Of a stretch of 64,000 nt of DNA, positions 1 to 8,342 are shown in pieces. Within the stretch, counting starts at the first letter, position 1; the number at the start of each line of letters is the position of its first letter. Origin of the DNA: Pandoraea horticolens (GTDB lineage Bacteria > Pseudomonadota > Gammaproteobacteria > Burkholderiales > Burkholderiaceae). The notes beneath the pieces are model-generated. The model searched no databases, was not told the origin of the DNA, and was given only the letters and a program-made list of their open reading frames with translations. A program made the translations under genes and the position numbers. The stretch spans positions 62,001 to 126,000 of the forward strand of contig NZ_CABPSM010000006.1 in assembly GCF_902459555.1 (NCBI RefSeq), read 5' to 3'.

Positions 1-1110
1 CGTGAGATGAATGTCGCCGCGCCACAGCGTGAGCACCCAGTTGTAGACCTTGATGGCCGTCGGGATCGCGATGATGAGCGTGGTCGTGGCGAAGAAGAAC
101 CCGAAATAGGGATTCATGCCGCTGATGAACATGTGGTGCGCCCAGACGACGACCGAGAGCACGCCGATGGCGAGAATCGCCCAGACCATCATCCGGTAGC
201 CGAAGATGTTCTTGCGCGCGTGCACACTGATGAGATCCGAGACGATACCGAACGCGGGTAGCGCGACGATGTACACCTCCGGGTGGCCGAAGAACCAGAA
301 CAGATGCTGGAACAGCAGCGGACTGCCGCCGCGATAATCGAGCGGCTGTCCCATCGACACGAGTGCGGGCATGAAGAAGCTCGTATGCAGGGTCTTGTCG
401 AGCAGCATCATCACGGCGGAAACAAACAGCGCGGGGAACGCCAGAAGTGCCAGCACCGTCGCCATCACGATGCCCCAGACCGTGAGCGGCATGCGCAGCA
501 ACGTCATGCCCTCCGTGCGTGCTTGCAGCACCGTCGTAACGTAATTCAGGCCCCCCATCGTCGCTGCCACGATGAAGATCGCCAGCGAGACAAGCATCAG
601 CACGATGCCCCATTCGGTCCCCGGCGTGCCCGGCAGGATCGCTTGCGGGGGATAGAGCGTCCAGCCCGCGCCTGTCGGGCCGCCCGGCACGAAGAAGCTC
701 ACCATGAGCACGATGACCGCCAGCAGGTAGACCCAGTAACTGAGCATGTTCAGGAACGGGAAAACCATGTCGCGCGCCCCGACCATCAGCGGGATCAGGT
801 AATTGCCGAAGCCGCCGAGGAACAGTGCCGTGAGCAGATAGATCACCATGATCATGCCGTGCATGGTGACGTACTGATAGTAGTGATTGGCGTCGATGAA
901 GGAGAACTTGCCGGGGAAGCCCAGTTGCATGCGCATGAGGTTCGAGAGCACGAGGCCCACGAGGCCGACCGCGATGGCCGTGCACGCGTATTGCACCGCG
1001 ATCACCTTGTGGTCCTGACTCCAGACATACTTCGTCCAGAAATCGTAGGAACCGCCGGGGTGCGCACCGGCATGGGCGGCGCTGTCGGAACTGTCGGGAT
1101 CTCCGGTCAT
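1..1110 (-). CDS. coxA: Cytochrome c oxidase subunit I (3' part beyond window)
   Basis: This is the N-terminal 370 residues of a haem-copper oxidase subunit I, open through the window edge, so the C-terminus is missing. Recognisable family stretches are HKVIAVQYA, the HGMIMVIYLLTALFLGGFGNYLIPLMVGARDM block with the low-spin haem histidine, WTLYPP, and WFFGHPEVYI with the CuB histidine-tyrosine pair, followed by WAHHMF. It should be the catalytic, proton-pumping membrane subunit reducing oxygen to water. The ATG has a GGAGA ribosome site about 7 bases upstream. It lies 128 bases downstream of coxB on the same strand, so the two are probably co-transcribed. Family assignment is firm; the precise oxidase type is inferred from the coxB partner. 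Confidence 0.95.
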   Translation of the reverse strand, partial: MTGDPDSSDSAAHAGAHPGGSYDFWTKYVWSQDHKVIAVQYACTAIAVGLVGLVLSNLMRMQLGFPGKFSFIDANHYYQYVTMHGMIMVIYLLTALFLGGFGNYLIPLMVGARDMVFPFLNMLSYWVYLLAVIVLMVSFFVPGGPTGAGWTLYPPQAILPGTPGTEWGIVLMLVSLAIFIVAATMGGLNYVTTVLQARTEGMTLLRMPLTVWGIVMATVLALLAFPALFVSAVMMLLDKTLHTSFFMPALVSMGQPLDYRGGSPLLFQHLFWFFGHPEVYIVALPAFGIVSDLISVHARKNIFGYRMMVWAILAIGVLSVVVWAHHMFISGMNPYFGFFFATTTLIIAIPTAIKVYNWVLTLWRGDIHLT

Positions 1111-1238
1111 GAGATGTCTCCCTGTGTTGTTGTGGGTGCGGTGGCTTCTCTCGTTCTGCGCGTGTCGTCTCTGAATGCTGTCTCGTGAGTTTGTCTCGGG
1201 ATGCGTCTTACGTCTTGTCGACTACGGGGCCGGCCGAA

Positions 1239-2642
1239 TCATCGGCACACTCGGCGGTGCCTGGCCGGGCGCCGGGCTGCCGGACTGCCGGACTGCCGGG
1301 GCGGGATGGCCAGCGGCGGTGCGGTGGTGCCCGGGTCGTTCAGCAGCGGCAGGCCGGCCGTGCCCCCTCCCCCTTGCCGACGTGCGGGTTGCGACGGCGG
1401 CTGCGTGGCGGGATTCGGCGATGCGGAAGGGGTAAGCGGCGCGAACTGTGCCGGCGGACGCGGAGTCTGCAACGAGTTCTGCGCCAGTTGCATGACGGGC
1501 GCAGGGGTCGGTGGTGCGGGCTGCGCGGAGGTCGACGCCGTTGCACTCAGTGTTTTGATGTAAGCGATGAGCGCCTTTAGCTCGTCGTCGGTCAGATCGA
1601 GCTTCGGCATGATCGGTGCGAAGCCTTTGGGCACGCGCGCGGTCGGATTGCGGATGAAAGCGGCAAGGTAAGCGTCGTCGACGTGCGCCGAACTCCCGTC
1701 CTGGAAGGTTTCCGTCTTGCCGAACAGCCCATGCCATGTGGGCCCGACACCGGGCGAGCCGTCGACAGTATGGCAACTGACGCATCCCTTGGCTTGCGCG
1801 AGCAACTTCCCCTTGGCGGCGAGCGGGTCCGACGTCACTGCCCCGGCATGCTGTGCTTGCAGTACAGCAAATGTGGGCAGCTTGGCCACCCAGGCGTCGT
1901 AGGCAGGCTTATCGTCGACGACGACCACGCCGCGCATGTTCGCATGACCGACGCCGCAGAGCTGGGCGCAAAGGATGTCGAAGCGTCCGGTGCGCGTGGG
2001 GGTGAGCCACATTTGCGTGACCATGCCCGGCACCATGTTCATGCGGGTGCGAAACGGCGGGACGTAGAAATCGTGGAGTACGTCTTTGGCGCGCAGCAGC
2101 AATTTCACCGGCTCGCCGACGAGCAGATGCAGTTCGGGAGCGTCGACGATTCGGTTGTCCTGATTCGCGGGGTCTTTGGGGTTGAGACCCAGCGGGTTGT
2201 CGGCAGTGACATAGCGGGGATCGGAACTACCGAGACGGCCGTCTGGGCCGGGCAGGCGGAAACGCCATTGCCACTGCTGCCCGACGACCTCGACGACACG
2301 GGCGTTGGCAGGCGGATCGATGAGCTTGGCATAGACGAACAGCCCCGGCGCGAGCATCGCGGCAATGCCAACGGTGGTGATACCGATCAGCCAGCCTTCG
2401 AGACGGCGGTTATGGGGCTCATAAGCGGCCCGATGGCCGTCGCGATGCCGATAGCGGAAGATCGCCCAGGCGACGAAAAGATTGACGACAACGAAGGCTA
2501 CGCCGGTGATGACCAGCGTAATGGTGAGGGTGTCGTCCATCTGGCGCCAGTTCGACGCCAGCGGGGTCAGCCACCACGGGCTCCAGAAGTGAAAGGCGAG
2601 CGCGGCGGCGACGATGACGATCAGGAGGTATGCGATCGCCAT
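1239..2642 (-). CDS. coxB: Cytochrome c oxidase subunit II with fused cytochrome c domain
   Basis: The 467-residue protein starts with three hydrophobic segments (about 2-20, 40-62, 84-104). A cupredoxin domain follows with a full CuA set: H190, C225, C229, H233 and M236 in CAQLCGVGHANM. A C-terminal class I cytochrome c domain has CVSCH at 287-291 and a likely axial Met345. It takes electrons from cytochrome c and passes them to subunit I, as in caa3-like oxidases. From about residue 368 the protein is a proline/alanine-rich tail of unknown role. The tail is encoded across an 8-bp tandem repeat that sets its reading frame. An in-frame GTG at 2678 would add 12 residues; I prefer the ATG because it places the first membrane segment at the N-terminus, but neither start has a strong ribosome site. 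Confidence 0.93.
   Translation of the reverse strand: MAIAYLLIVIVAAALAFHFWSPWWLTPLASNWRQMDDTLTITLVITGVAFVVVNLFVAWAIFRYRHRDGHRAAYEPHNRRLEGWLIGITTVGIAAMLAPGLFVYAKLIDPPANARVVEVVGQQWQWRFRLPGPDGRLGSSDPRYVTADNPLGLNPKDPANQDNRIVDAPELHLLVGEPVKLLLRAKDVLHDFYVPPFRTRMNMVPGMVTQMWLTPTRTGRFDILCAQLCGVGHANMRGVVVVDDKPAYDAWVAKLPTFAVLQAQHAGAVTSDPLAAKGKLLAQAKGCVSCHTVDGSPGVGPTWHGLFGKTETFQDGSSAHVDDAYLAAFIRNPTARVPKGFAPIMPKLDLTDDELKALIAYIKTLSATASTSAQPAPPTPAPVMQLAQNSLQTPRPPAQFAPLTPSASPNPATQPPSQPARRQGGGGTAGLPLLNDPGTTAPPLAIPPRQSGSPAARRPARHRRVCR
1277..1300. repeat. 8-bp tandem repeat (x3) inside the 3' end of coxB
   Basis: Three adjacent copies of CTGCCGGA occur on the plus strand, the last ending in G. Eight is not a multiple of three, so gain or loss of a unit changes the frame of the coxB tail. 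With three units the tail ends RRPARHRRVCR. With two units it would read on as PAPGQAPPSVPMIRPAP and stop at 1222. Confidence 0.8.
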
Positions 2643-2885
2643 GGCGCGCGAATTCCAAAGTGCACGCCCGCCCGGCACTTGCCGTACGAATCGTTTTGCA
2701 CGATGCCTCCCTCAAAGGGTTCCGTCCCGCACCGTCAATCGTACGTCGTGATCCGGGTCGTCCCATACGGATGCCGTCGCATCTGGCGATGGCCGCCGAC
2801 TATCCTCTTCAGACTAGACGCTAGGCGCGCCAAGTCAAGCCAGCACGTCGCTGCGGCGCCGTTCGTGGCAATTCATGCGTTTCGG
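2643..2885. promoter_or_regulatory. Upstream region of coxB
   Basis: This 243-base gap lies between the stop of the sugar-phosphate transferase gene and the coxB start, both on the minus strand. It marks the boundary between the glycan locus and the oxidase operon and should hold the coxB promoter. I could not pick out a convincing promoter or terminator by eye. Confidence 0.35.
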
Positions 2886-3905
2886 CTACGACGCGTCGCT
2901 CCGTCCGGCCCCGATACGAATCGCGGCATAGATCAGAGGGCCGTACGCCATCAGGATGAAGATCCATGCGACATGCGACAGTCTTTGGCATCCGTAGGCC
3001 AACGGCCCGATCCAGAGCAGATTCAGCGCCACCAGCCCTTTCGTCACGACCGAGTGTTTGCCGAATCGGCGCGAGAGCCGTTGATAGGCGTGACTGCGAT
3101 GAGCTTGCAACCAACGTTCGCCGCGCTTCATGCGCCGCAACAATGTGAGCGTCGCGTCGACCACGAAGACAGATGAGAGCACCAGCCACGAGGCATAGGT
3201 CATCCACCCTTGCATGATCGTATCGAGTGCGACGCCGAAGATCACGAACGCCAGGTAGGTGCTCCCCACATCGCCCATGAAGATGCGCGCGGGCGGCCAA
3301 TTCACGAAGAGGAAGCCGAGGGTGGCGGACGCCAGGGCCAAGGCCAGGAGCCATATCGGTACGTCGACGGATGACGGCGAATGCACTGCGCTAAGCACCA
3401 CGGCCGCCATCAGCATGAACAACGCTTGCACTCCGGCGTAGCCGTCGAGGCCATCCATGAAGTTGAAGAGATTAAGCCACCAGACACCTGCAAGCACCGT
3501 CAAGGCGTAAAGCACATAGCCCTCGATAGTGATATCGCCTCCCAGCGGCAACGGCCTTAGCGGTGCGCAGGCGGCGACCAGCGCGATAAACACCGGGACC
3601 TGAATCGAAAACCGGAGGCGAGACGAGAACTGCCAGATGTCATCAAGCAGTCCGACAAGCGCTATCAGCACCGAGAGGTTGATGAGACTCCACCAGAAAA
3701 TACCTTGTCCGGCACCGAGGTAGAGACCGATGGCGGTGCCCGCAACGACCATGCCAATGCCGCCGCCCTGAGGTGTCGGCTGGACATGCGACGACCGGTG
3801 ATTCGGGATCTGAATCAGCCCCAGCCTAGCGGCATGGCAGCGTATGACGGCGGTGCTGCACCATGAAACCAGCAAGGCGAAGACAAACAAGCCTGCTGCA
3901 TTCAT
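2886..3905 (-). CDS. WecA/WbpL-like undecaprenyl-phosphate sugar-1-phosphate transferase
   Basis: The 339-residue polytopic protein has the MraY/WecA family signatures: LDD at 87-89, NFMDGLDG at 148-155, MGDVGS at 210-215 and a cytoplasmic HRSHAYQ at 269-275. Members transfer a HexNAc-1-phosphate from a UDP sugar to undecaprenyl phosphate at the inner membrane, starting a lipid-linked repeat unit. The HRSHAYQ form is typical of WbpL-like members rather than enterobacterial WecA, so the sugar may not be plain GlcNAc. The start at 3905 follows GAGGG about 8 bases upstream; longer in-frame extensions upstream do not look like protein. The gene is oriented away from the rest of the locus and sits next to a decayed epimerase sequence, its usual partner. 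Confidence 0.88.
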   Translation of the reverse strand: MNAAGLFVFALLVSWCSTAVIRCHAARLGLIQIPNHRSSHVQPTPQGGGIGMVVAGTAIGLYLGAGQGIFWWSLINLSVLIALVGLLDDIWQFSSRLRFSIQVPVFIALVAACAPLRPLPLGGDITIEGYVLYALTVLAGVWWLNLFNFMDGLDGYAGVQALFMLMAAVVLSAVHSPSSVDVPIWLLALALASATLGFLFVNWPPARIFMGDVGSTYLAFVIFGVALDTIMQGWMTYASWLVLSSVFVVDATLTLLRRMKRGERWLQAHRSHAYQRLSRRFGKHSVVTKGLVALNLLWIGPLAYGCQRLSHVAWIFILMAYGPLIYAAIRIGAGRSDAS

Positions 3906-4100
3906 TTGCCCGCCCTCGAATCCGTCCTGTTGCCGGTCAGCGTGCCGAGTACGCACAGGCAGCTCACCGGCACGGGCCGCAGATTGAGGCGGCGCCCGAG
4001 CGCGCAGGCGGTCGACGACACGAGCTTTAGCGTGGAACCCAGCGGTAGGCGCACGATCACGACTTCCATGGCGGTTTGCGCAGCGATCCGGCAAACGCCG
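3902..4100 (-). pseudogene. Decayed remnant of an NAD-dependent epimerase/dehydratase gene
   Basis: The minus strand reads CRIAAQTAMEVVIVRLPL. This closely resembles the segment of sugar-nucleotide epimerases that usually reads like IAAQTGMEVVIVRPPLVYGPGVK. After RLPL the resemblance is lost, as expected after small deletions, although a frame-shifted stretch (HAKARVVDRLRARA) still looks related. Codon third positions remain GC-rich. The small open frame ends with a stop overlapping the ATG of the neighbouring WecA-like gene (ATGA), the arrangement expected for an old coupled epimerase-wecA pair. About 300 residues of a normal epimerase are missing. The boundaries are approximate and the call is by pattern, not alignment. 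Confidence 0.5.
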
Positions 4101-4459
4101 GCGTGTGCCGCTGGGTGGGCAAGGTGCAGGTCCCTTCCATGTTCGTTTCCCGACACGCTGCGAGAGGATCCCGGGCTGCGTCATTCATCATGTTTACCAT
4201 TGCATCAGCACCCGTTTTGCTGCCAATCCTGATGACTTCTGCACTGCACAGAAAATCGTGGCAGGCAGGTAAGGTCAAGGTCGATGGGAATGCGCACCGC
4301 CGGACGAGACGCCCGGGCATACGGCCGGGCGCGCCCGATGGGCAAGCTGAGATGGTATCATCTCGGTTCAAGAGCTTTCGCCGGAGACTTACGTTCGGCA
4401 GCCATCTACACTCGCGCATCGGGACGCCATACTCGCCGAAGCGGTAAGACACTAAACTC
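4101..4459. promoter_or_regulatory. Divergent intergenic region at the left end of the glycan locus
   Basis: About 360 bases between divergent transcription units have no believable coding frame. They must carry the promoter for the rightward methyltransferase operon, and perhaps one for the leftward WecA-like gene. I see no JUMPstart/ops element and no clear repeat. Confidence 0.4.
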
Positions 4460-5344
4460 ATGTCAAAAACCTCGACGCCCGATACGATCGAGATGCGCGC
4501 TTGCATCGCTTGCGGAAGCACGGCCCCGAAACAACACCTGTACGAAAAAGAAGGGCTGCCCATCTATCGTTGCGGCATCTGTGGCCTAGGCTCCACCGAC
4601 GTTTCGAATTTCGATCCAAAAGCGTATTACGACGAGAACTATTTTAACGGAAATCTGCATGACGGCTACGCCGATTATCAGGCGTCCGAGTCGGTATTGC
4701 GCCACGATTTCAGCAAGATCGTTTCGGTATTGAAAGGCTATAACCCGCATGGCGGCACATTGCTCGAATTGGGTTGCGCCTACGGTTTCTTCTTAAACGT
4801 TGCGCGTGAACATTTCGATGTTTACGGCATTGAAATCTGCGAAGACGCCGTCCACGCCTGCAACGCGCGCGGACTCGCCAACGTCAAGCACGGCAGCGCA
4901 CAACCGCAGGAACTGCAAGCCATGCCGCGCCCGGATACCGCGGTCCTGCTCGATGTGATCGAACACCTCGAAACGCCGCAAACGGTAATCGAGACAGTCG
5001 CACGACAATTGAAACCGGGGGGCACTGTGCTGTTGACGACCGGTGATTTCGCTTCCTGGCCGGCGCGCCTGTTCGGCAAAAACTGGCGCTTGATGACGCC
5101 GCCGCAGCATTTGTGGTTCTTTACACCCAAGTCGCTCGCCGCACTGGGTGCACGCTACGGCCTCGAGATCGTTACCATCGAGCACCCAGCCCGGCGAATT
5201 CCACTGTCGTTGATTCTGTTCCAGTTGTGTCGGCTCTTTCGCCTGCCCACGAAGCCGGTGAAATTCCTGAGCTCGATCGGCATTCCGCTCAATAGCTTCG
5301 ACGGGCTGCGGGTGGTCTTTCGCAAAACTGCCGCTGCGGCGTAG
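4460..5344 (+). CDS. SAM-dependent methyltransferase with N-terminal zinc ribbon
   Basis: This is a 294-residue class I methyltransferase. An N-terminal CxxC pair (CIACG, about 14-17) and a second pair (CGICG) form a probable zinc ribbon. The SAM-binding motif LLELGCAYGFFL follows, and then DVIEHLETP and the LKPGGTVLLTTGD segment typical of the Methyltransf_23 group. Members with this layout are frequent in surface-glycan loci, where they methylate sugar or lipid-linked glycan. The target cannot be read from sequence. The protein shares the same architecture as the gene at 10871-11812. It leads a rightward operon of five genes. Confidence 0.85.
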   Translation: MSKTSTPDTIEMRACIACGSTAPKQHLYEKEGLPIYRCGICGLGSTDVSNFDPKAYYDENYFNGNLHDGYADYQASESVLRHDFSKIVSVLKGYNPHGGTLLELGCAYGFFLNVAREHFDVYGIEICEDAVHACNARGLANVKHGSAQPQELQAMPRPDTAVLLDVIEHLETPQTVIETVARQLKPGGTVLLTTGDFASWPARLFGKNWRLMTPPQHLWFFTPKSLAALGARYGLEIVTIEHPARRIPLSLILFQLCRLFRLPTKPVKFLSSIGIPLNSFDGLRVVFRKTAAAA

Positions 5345-5426
5345 CAAGCTTCGCCCGGACGAGCGCCGGGGTGACGATCGACCGCGACCCGCCACAGGCG
5401 GACAAGGATCATCAACGCAAGGCCAA

Positions 5427-5789
5427 ATGAGACTTTCTCACATCATCATTCTGTTGACGTATGCCTGCGCGATGGGCGTCGGACAACTGTTGTTCAAGTA
5501 CGTCGCACTTCATGGCGTGGACCCGGCGTTGCCGGCGGCACAGCGCTGGATCGGACTGGCCGCCAACCCCACGTTCGTGTTTTCCGTCGTGTTTTACGGA
5601 ACCCTCACGCTGGCCTGGATCTGGATCCTCGGATTCATTCCTCTCTCCAAGGGATACCCGTTTACTGTCATGAGCCTCGCGGTTGCCGGCATCGGCAGCC
5701 ACGCACTCTTCGACGAACCCTTGTCGCCACGCTTTTTCATAGCCATTGGCTTCATCGCCGCCGGACTGCTCGTACTATCATGGGAATGA
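5427..5789 (+). CDS. Small four-helix EamA/SMR-type membrane protein, putative lipid-linked sugar flippase
   Basis: This 120-residue protein is almost entirely hydrophobic, with four predicted helices. It contains GQLLFKY near the N-terminus and PLSKGYPFTVMSLAVAGIGSHALFDEPLS in the third and fourth helices, as in EmrE/ArnE-like small transporters. It ends 10 bases inside the next gene, a polyprenyl-phosphate-type GT2, which makes a role in flipping an undecaprenyl-phosphate sugar across the inner membrane plausible, analogous to ArnE/F or GtrA. Family resemblance is visible; the substrate is inference. Confidence 0.75.
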   Translation: MRLSHIIILLTYACAMGVGQLLFKYVALHGVDPALPAAQRWIGLAANPTFVFSVVFYGTLTLAWIWILGFIPLSKGYPFTVMSLAVAGIGSHALFDEPLSPRFFIAIGFIAAGLLVLSWE

Positions 5790-6493
5790 CCCTCTCGGCG
5801 GCCGCCCCTGTGCCCGACCGGGCAGACATCTGGATCGTGATCGCTGCCTTCAACGAAGGCACGATGATCGCTAGCGTCGTACAGTCCGTGAAGCAACGCG
5901 GGTACCCCGTGGTGGTGGTCAATGACGGCTCGCGCGATAACACTGGCGATGTCGCCCTCTCCGCCGGCGCCCACGTCGTCAGCCATCCGATCAATCTCGG
6001 CCAGGGCGCCGCGCTGCAGACCGGTATCAAGTACGCGGTGCGACAAGGCGCACAGATCGTCGTCACGTTCGATGCCGACGGGCAGCATGCCGCCGACGAA
6101 ATCGAGCATATGGCCGACGCGCTGCTCAAGCATAACGTGGATATCGCGCTAGGCAGTCGCTTCATCGGACAAGCGGTCGGGATTCCGAAGTTGCGCGTGC
6201 TCACGCTCAAGGCGGCGGCCATGTTCACTTGGATCACCACCGGTGTGCGGCTGACGGACGCGCACAACGGTTTCCGGGCCATGACCCGCGACGCGGCAAC
6301 CCATCTGAAGATCTACCAGAACCGCATGGCGCACGCCTCGGAAATCGTGTCGTACATCGCGAAGCACAAACTGCGCGTCACGGAAGTGCCGGTCACGATC
6401 ACCTACACCGATTATTCGTTACGCAAAGGTCAGAAACTCTCGAACTCCGTGCGCATTCTCATCGACCTCTTTCTCGGAAGGATCTCGCGATGA
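5780..6493 (+). CDS. GT2 glycosyltransferase, polyprenyl-phosphate sugar synthase type
   Basis: This is a 237-residue GT-A fold protein with IVIAAFNEGTMIASVV, VVVNDGSRDNT and the VTFDADGQH metal-binding motif. It resembles dolichol-phosphate mannose synthase and GtrB cores but lacks the C-terminal membrane helices found in GtrB. Members charge undecaprenyl phosphate with one sugar on the cytoplasmic side. The start overlaps the preceding flippase-like gene by 10 bases, and its stop overlaps the next start as ATGA, so the three are translationally coupled. The DUF2304 protein downstream probably supplies the missing membrane anchor. Confidence 0.85.
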   Translation: MGMTLSAAAPVPDRADIWIVIAAFNEGTMIASVVQSVKQRGYPVVVVNDGSRDNTGDVALSAGAHVVSHPINLGQGAALQTGIKYAVRQGAQIVVTFDADGQHAADEIEHMADALLKHNVDIALGSRFIGQAVGIPKLRVLTLKAAAMFTWITTGVRLTDAHNGFRAMTRDAATHLKIYQNRMAHASEIVSYIAKHKLRVTEVPVTITYTDYSLRKGQKLSNSVRILIDLFLGRISR

Positions 6494-6831
6494 TCGCCCA
6501 ATACCTTCTGACCGCCATGGTGGCCGTCATCAGCCTGCACTACGTGGCATTGCGTGGCGCTCAGCGCCACCGCATCCTTGCGTTGATAGCGGCTGCCATC
6601 GCCATCTTCCTGATCTGGGATGCAACCGCCACGACGACCATTGCGCACATGATCGGCATCGGACGTGGCCTGGATCTCGTCATCCCGTTCTTCTGCCTGT
6701 TGCTGCTGTTCCTGATCGTCGCGATGTATCGAAAGATCATCGGCCTTCAGGACGATCTGACAGCACTGTGCCGCGAGCTCGCCATCAACGACGCCAGAAC
6801 TCCAACACCGAGCGAAGTCGATCCGAAATGA
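6490..6831 (+). CDS. DUF2304-type small membrane protein
   Basis: The 113-residue protein has three hydrophobic segments (about 5-20, 30-50, 60-80) and then a short hydrophilic tail beginning YRKIIGLQDDLTALCRELA that may form a short coiled coil. It matches the usual size and layout of DUF2304 proteins, which are commonly coded right after GT2 synthases. No enzymatic motif is present. ATGA overlaps at both ends couple it to its neighbours. I infer that it anchors or pairs with the soluble GT2 protein. Confidence 0.72.
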   Translation: MIAQYLLTAMVAVISLHYVALRGAQRHRILALIAAAIAIFLIWDATATTTIAHMIGIGRGLDLVIPFFCLLLLFLIVAMYRKIIGLQDDLTALCRELAINDARTPTPSEVDPK

Positions 6832-8342
6832 GCGTATCGGCAAATCTGTGGCAGTCACCCCGTGCGGGACAACCTCACCGATTCGATGCTCCCGCAACGC
6901 CGATCCGTCTTCGCGACATTCTGCTGTTCGGTCTTCCGCTGAGCGTCTCCACCCTCATCGCGCTGTTGGCATTCTGGCCCGCCCAAGTCAACTTCGATGC
7001 TGCATACCAATGGATGGAAGCGGTGCGCGGCACGGTCTACACACCGGGTCTGGTCATTCCCGTCACGCTGCTCATGCGCCTGACGAGCATGATCTGGCCG
7101 TCGCCCGCCACGCTGATTCTTTTGCAGACAGCTGCCATGTGGGTCACTGTGGGTTATGTGCTCGCCGAGATACAGGCCTTGGGCGTGAAGCGCTTGTGGG
7201 TCATCGCGTGTGCCGTTCTCATTGCAATCCTGCCTCAGAATCCGCTGATGCTGACCACGCTCGGCAAGGACAGCCTCTACGCCCTGGCCTGCCTGATGCT
7301 GTGCGCCGTGCAGTTGCGTCTTGTCCGGCGCGGCGTGGCAGATCTCTACGACATACGCACGGCCGTATGCTTTGTCGTCGCAGCGACGCTGCCCGCCATC
7401 ATCAGAACCAACGGCCTCGCCTCGTCGTTCGCGGTGGTAATCGTGACCGCCGTATGGCTTGCCATGGCGAGGGGATGGCGTCGCGCCGCCGGCCTCGTTG
7501 TGGCGACGGTGCTGTTGATCGGATCAGTGGTCTGGGGGGTGTCACGCGTGCCGCAGATTGACGATGGTGCCGGCGGCAGCGTGGTCCTGGTTTTTTCCAA
7601 CCACCTCATTGCCGCGGCGATCCATGACGGCACGCCTTTGACCCCTGAAGAGCGCCAGTTGGCAGAGCGCGTGATGCCGATCGCGGATTGGCGCGACAGC
7701 TACGACTGCCGGATGATGGACAAGAACCGCGGGGCCATCTTCGCGGCCTACCAAGGGCGTCCGGAGGCATTGAAAGCCATGCTCGGGACGCAAACGCGGG
7801 CCCTGGAGTCCCTGGCGCTCACCCTGATCTTGCGCAATCCGAAGGCCGCACTTGAACGTCAGTTGTGCATCTCGCGTCCGATATGGCACATGGGACCGAC
7901 ACCCGCGCAGAATCTCTGGGATACGACGGCGCCCGCGGGCATGGTGGGACTGGACGCCATCATCGTCGAGCCGTATGCGAGTCAGTTGCGACTCTCGCCG
8001 ATACTGCCCGGCCTGAGCAAGACGCTGGAGACGCTGACGTACCTGACAACGATCCCGAAGCAGGCGTCGGGCGCGCAGTGGCTCTGGTGGAACACCGCCG
8101 CTCCCATGTGGCTGGCAGTGCTTGTCGTGTTATGGCGGTGGCGCCGGCATGGTGATCGACGCGCGGCCTACATCTATCTGCCCTTTGCGATCCACTCGGC
8201 GGTCATGTTCGTGCTGATTCCCTACCCGGCGTTCCGTTACCAATACCCGGTGTGGGCCATTCTGCCGTTCATGCTGCTGTTTCTGGCGATGCCGGTGCAC
8301 AGCGCGCGGCGGCATCGCCCCGCTGACGTCTCAGTGGGCTGA
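6828..8342 (+). CDS. Large polytopic membrane protein, possible GT-C glycosyltransferase
   Basis: This 504-residue protein has about ten to twelve predicted helices. The first extracytoplasmic loop reads FWPAQVNFDAAYQWMEAVRG. An acidic residue in that loop followed by an aromatic-rich segment is the hallmark position for the catalytic Asp of GT-C enzymes that use lipid-phosphate sugars. There is a large soluble-looking loop around residues 250-400. As the last gene after a flippase, GT2 and DUF2304 gene, it is the natural candidate for the transferase that puts the flipped sugar on the growing glycan. I do not recognise a specific named family. The start is set by the ATGA overlap with the previous stop; its 3' end overlaps the convergent gene by 12 bases. 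Confidence 0.65.
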   Translation: MSVSANLWQSPRAGQPHRFDAPATPIRLRDILLFGLPLSVSTLIALLAFWPAQVNFDAAYQWMEAVRGTVYTPGLVIPVTLLMRLTSMIWPSPATLILLQTAAMWVTVGYVLAEIQALGVKRLWVIACAVLIAILPQNPLMLTTLGKDSLYALACLMLCAVQLRLVRRGVADLYDIRTAVCFVVAATLPAIIRTNGLASSFAVVIVTAVWLAMARGWRRAAGLVVATVLLIGSVVWGVSRVPQIDDGAGGSVVLVFSNHLIAAAIHDGTPLTPEERQLAERVMPIADWRDSYDCRMMDKNRGAIFAAYQGRPEALKAMLGTQTRALESLALTLILRNPKAALERQLCISRPIWHMGPTPAQNLWDTTAPAGMVGLDAIIVEPYASQLRLSPILPGLSKTLETLTYLTTIPKQASGAQWLWWNTAAPMWLAVLVVLWRWRRHGDRRAAYIYLPFAIHSAVMFVLIPYPAFRYQYPVWAILPFMLLFLAMPVHSARRHRPADVSVG

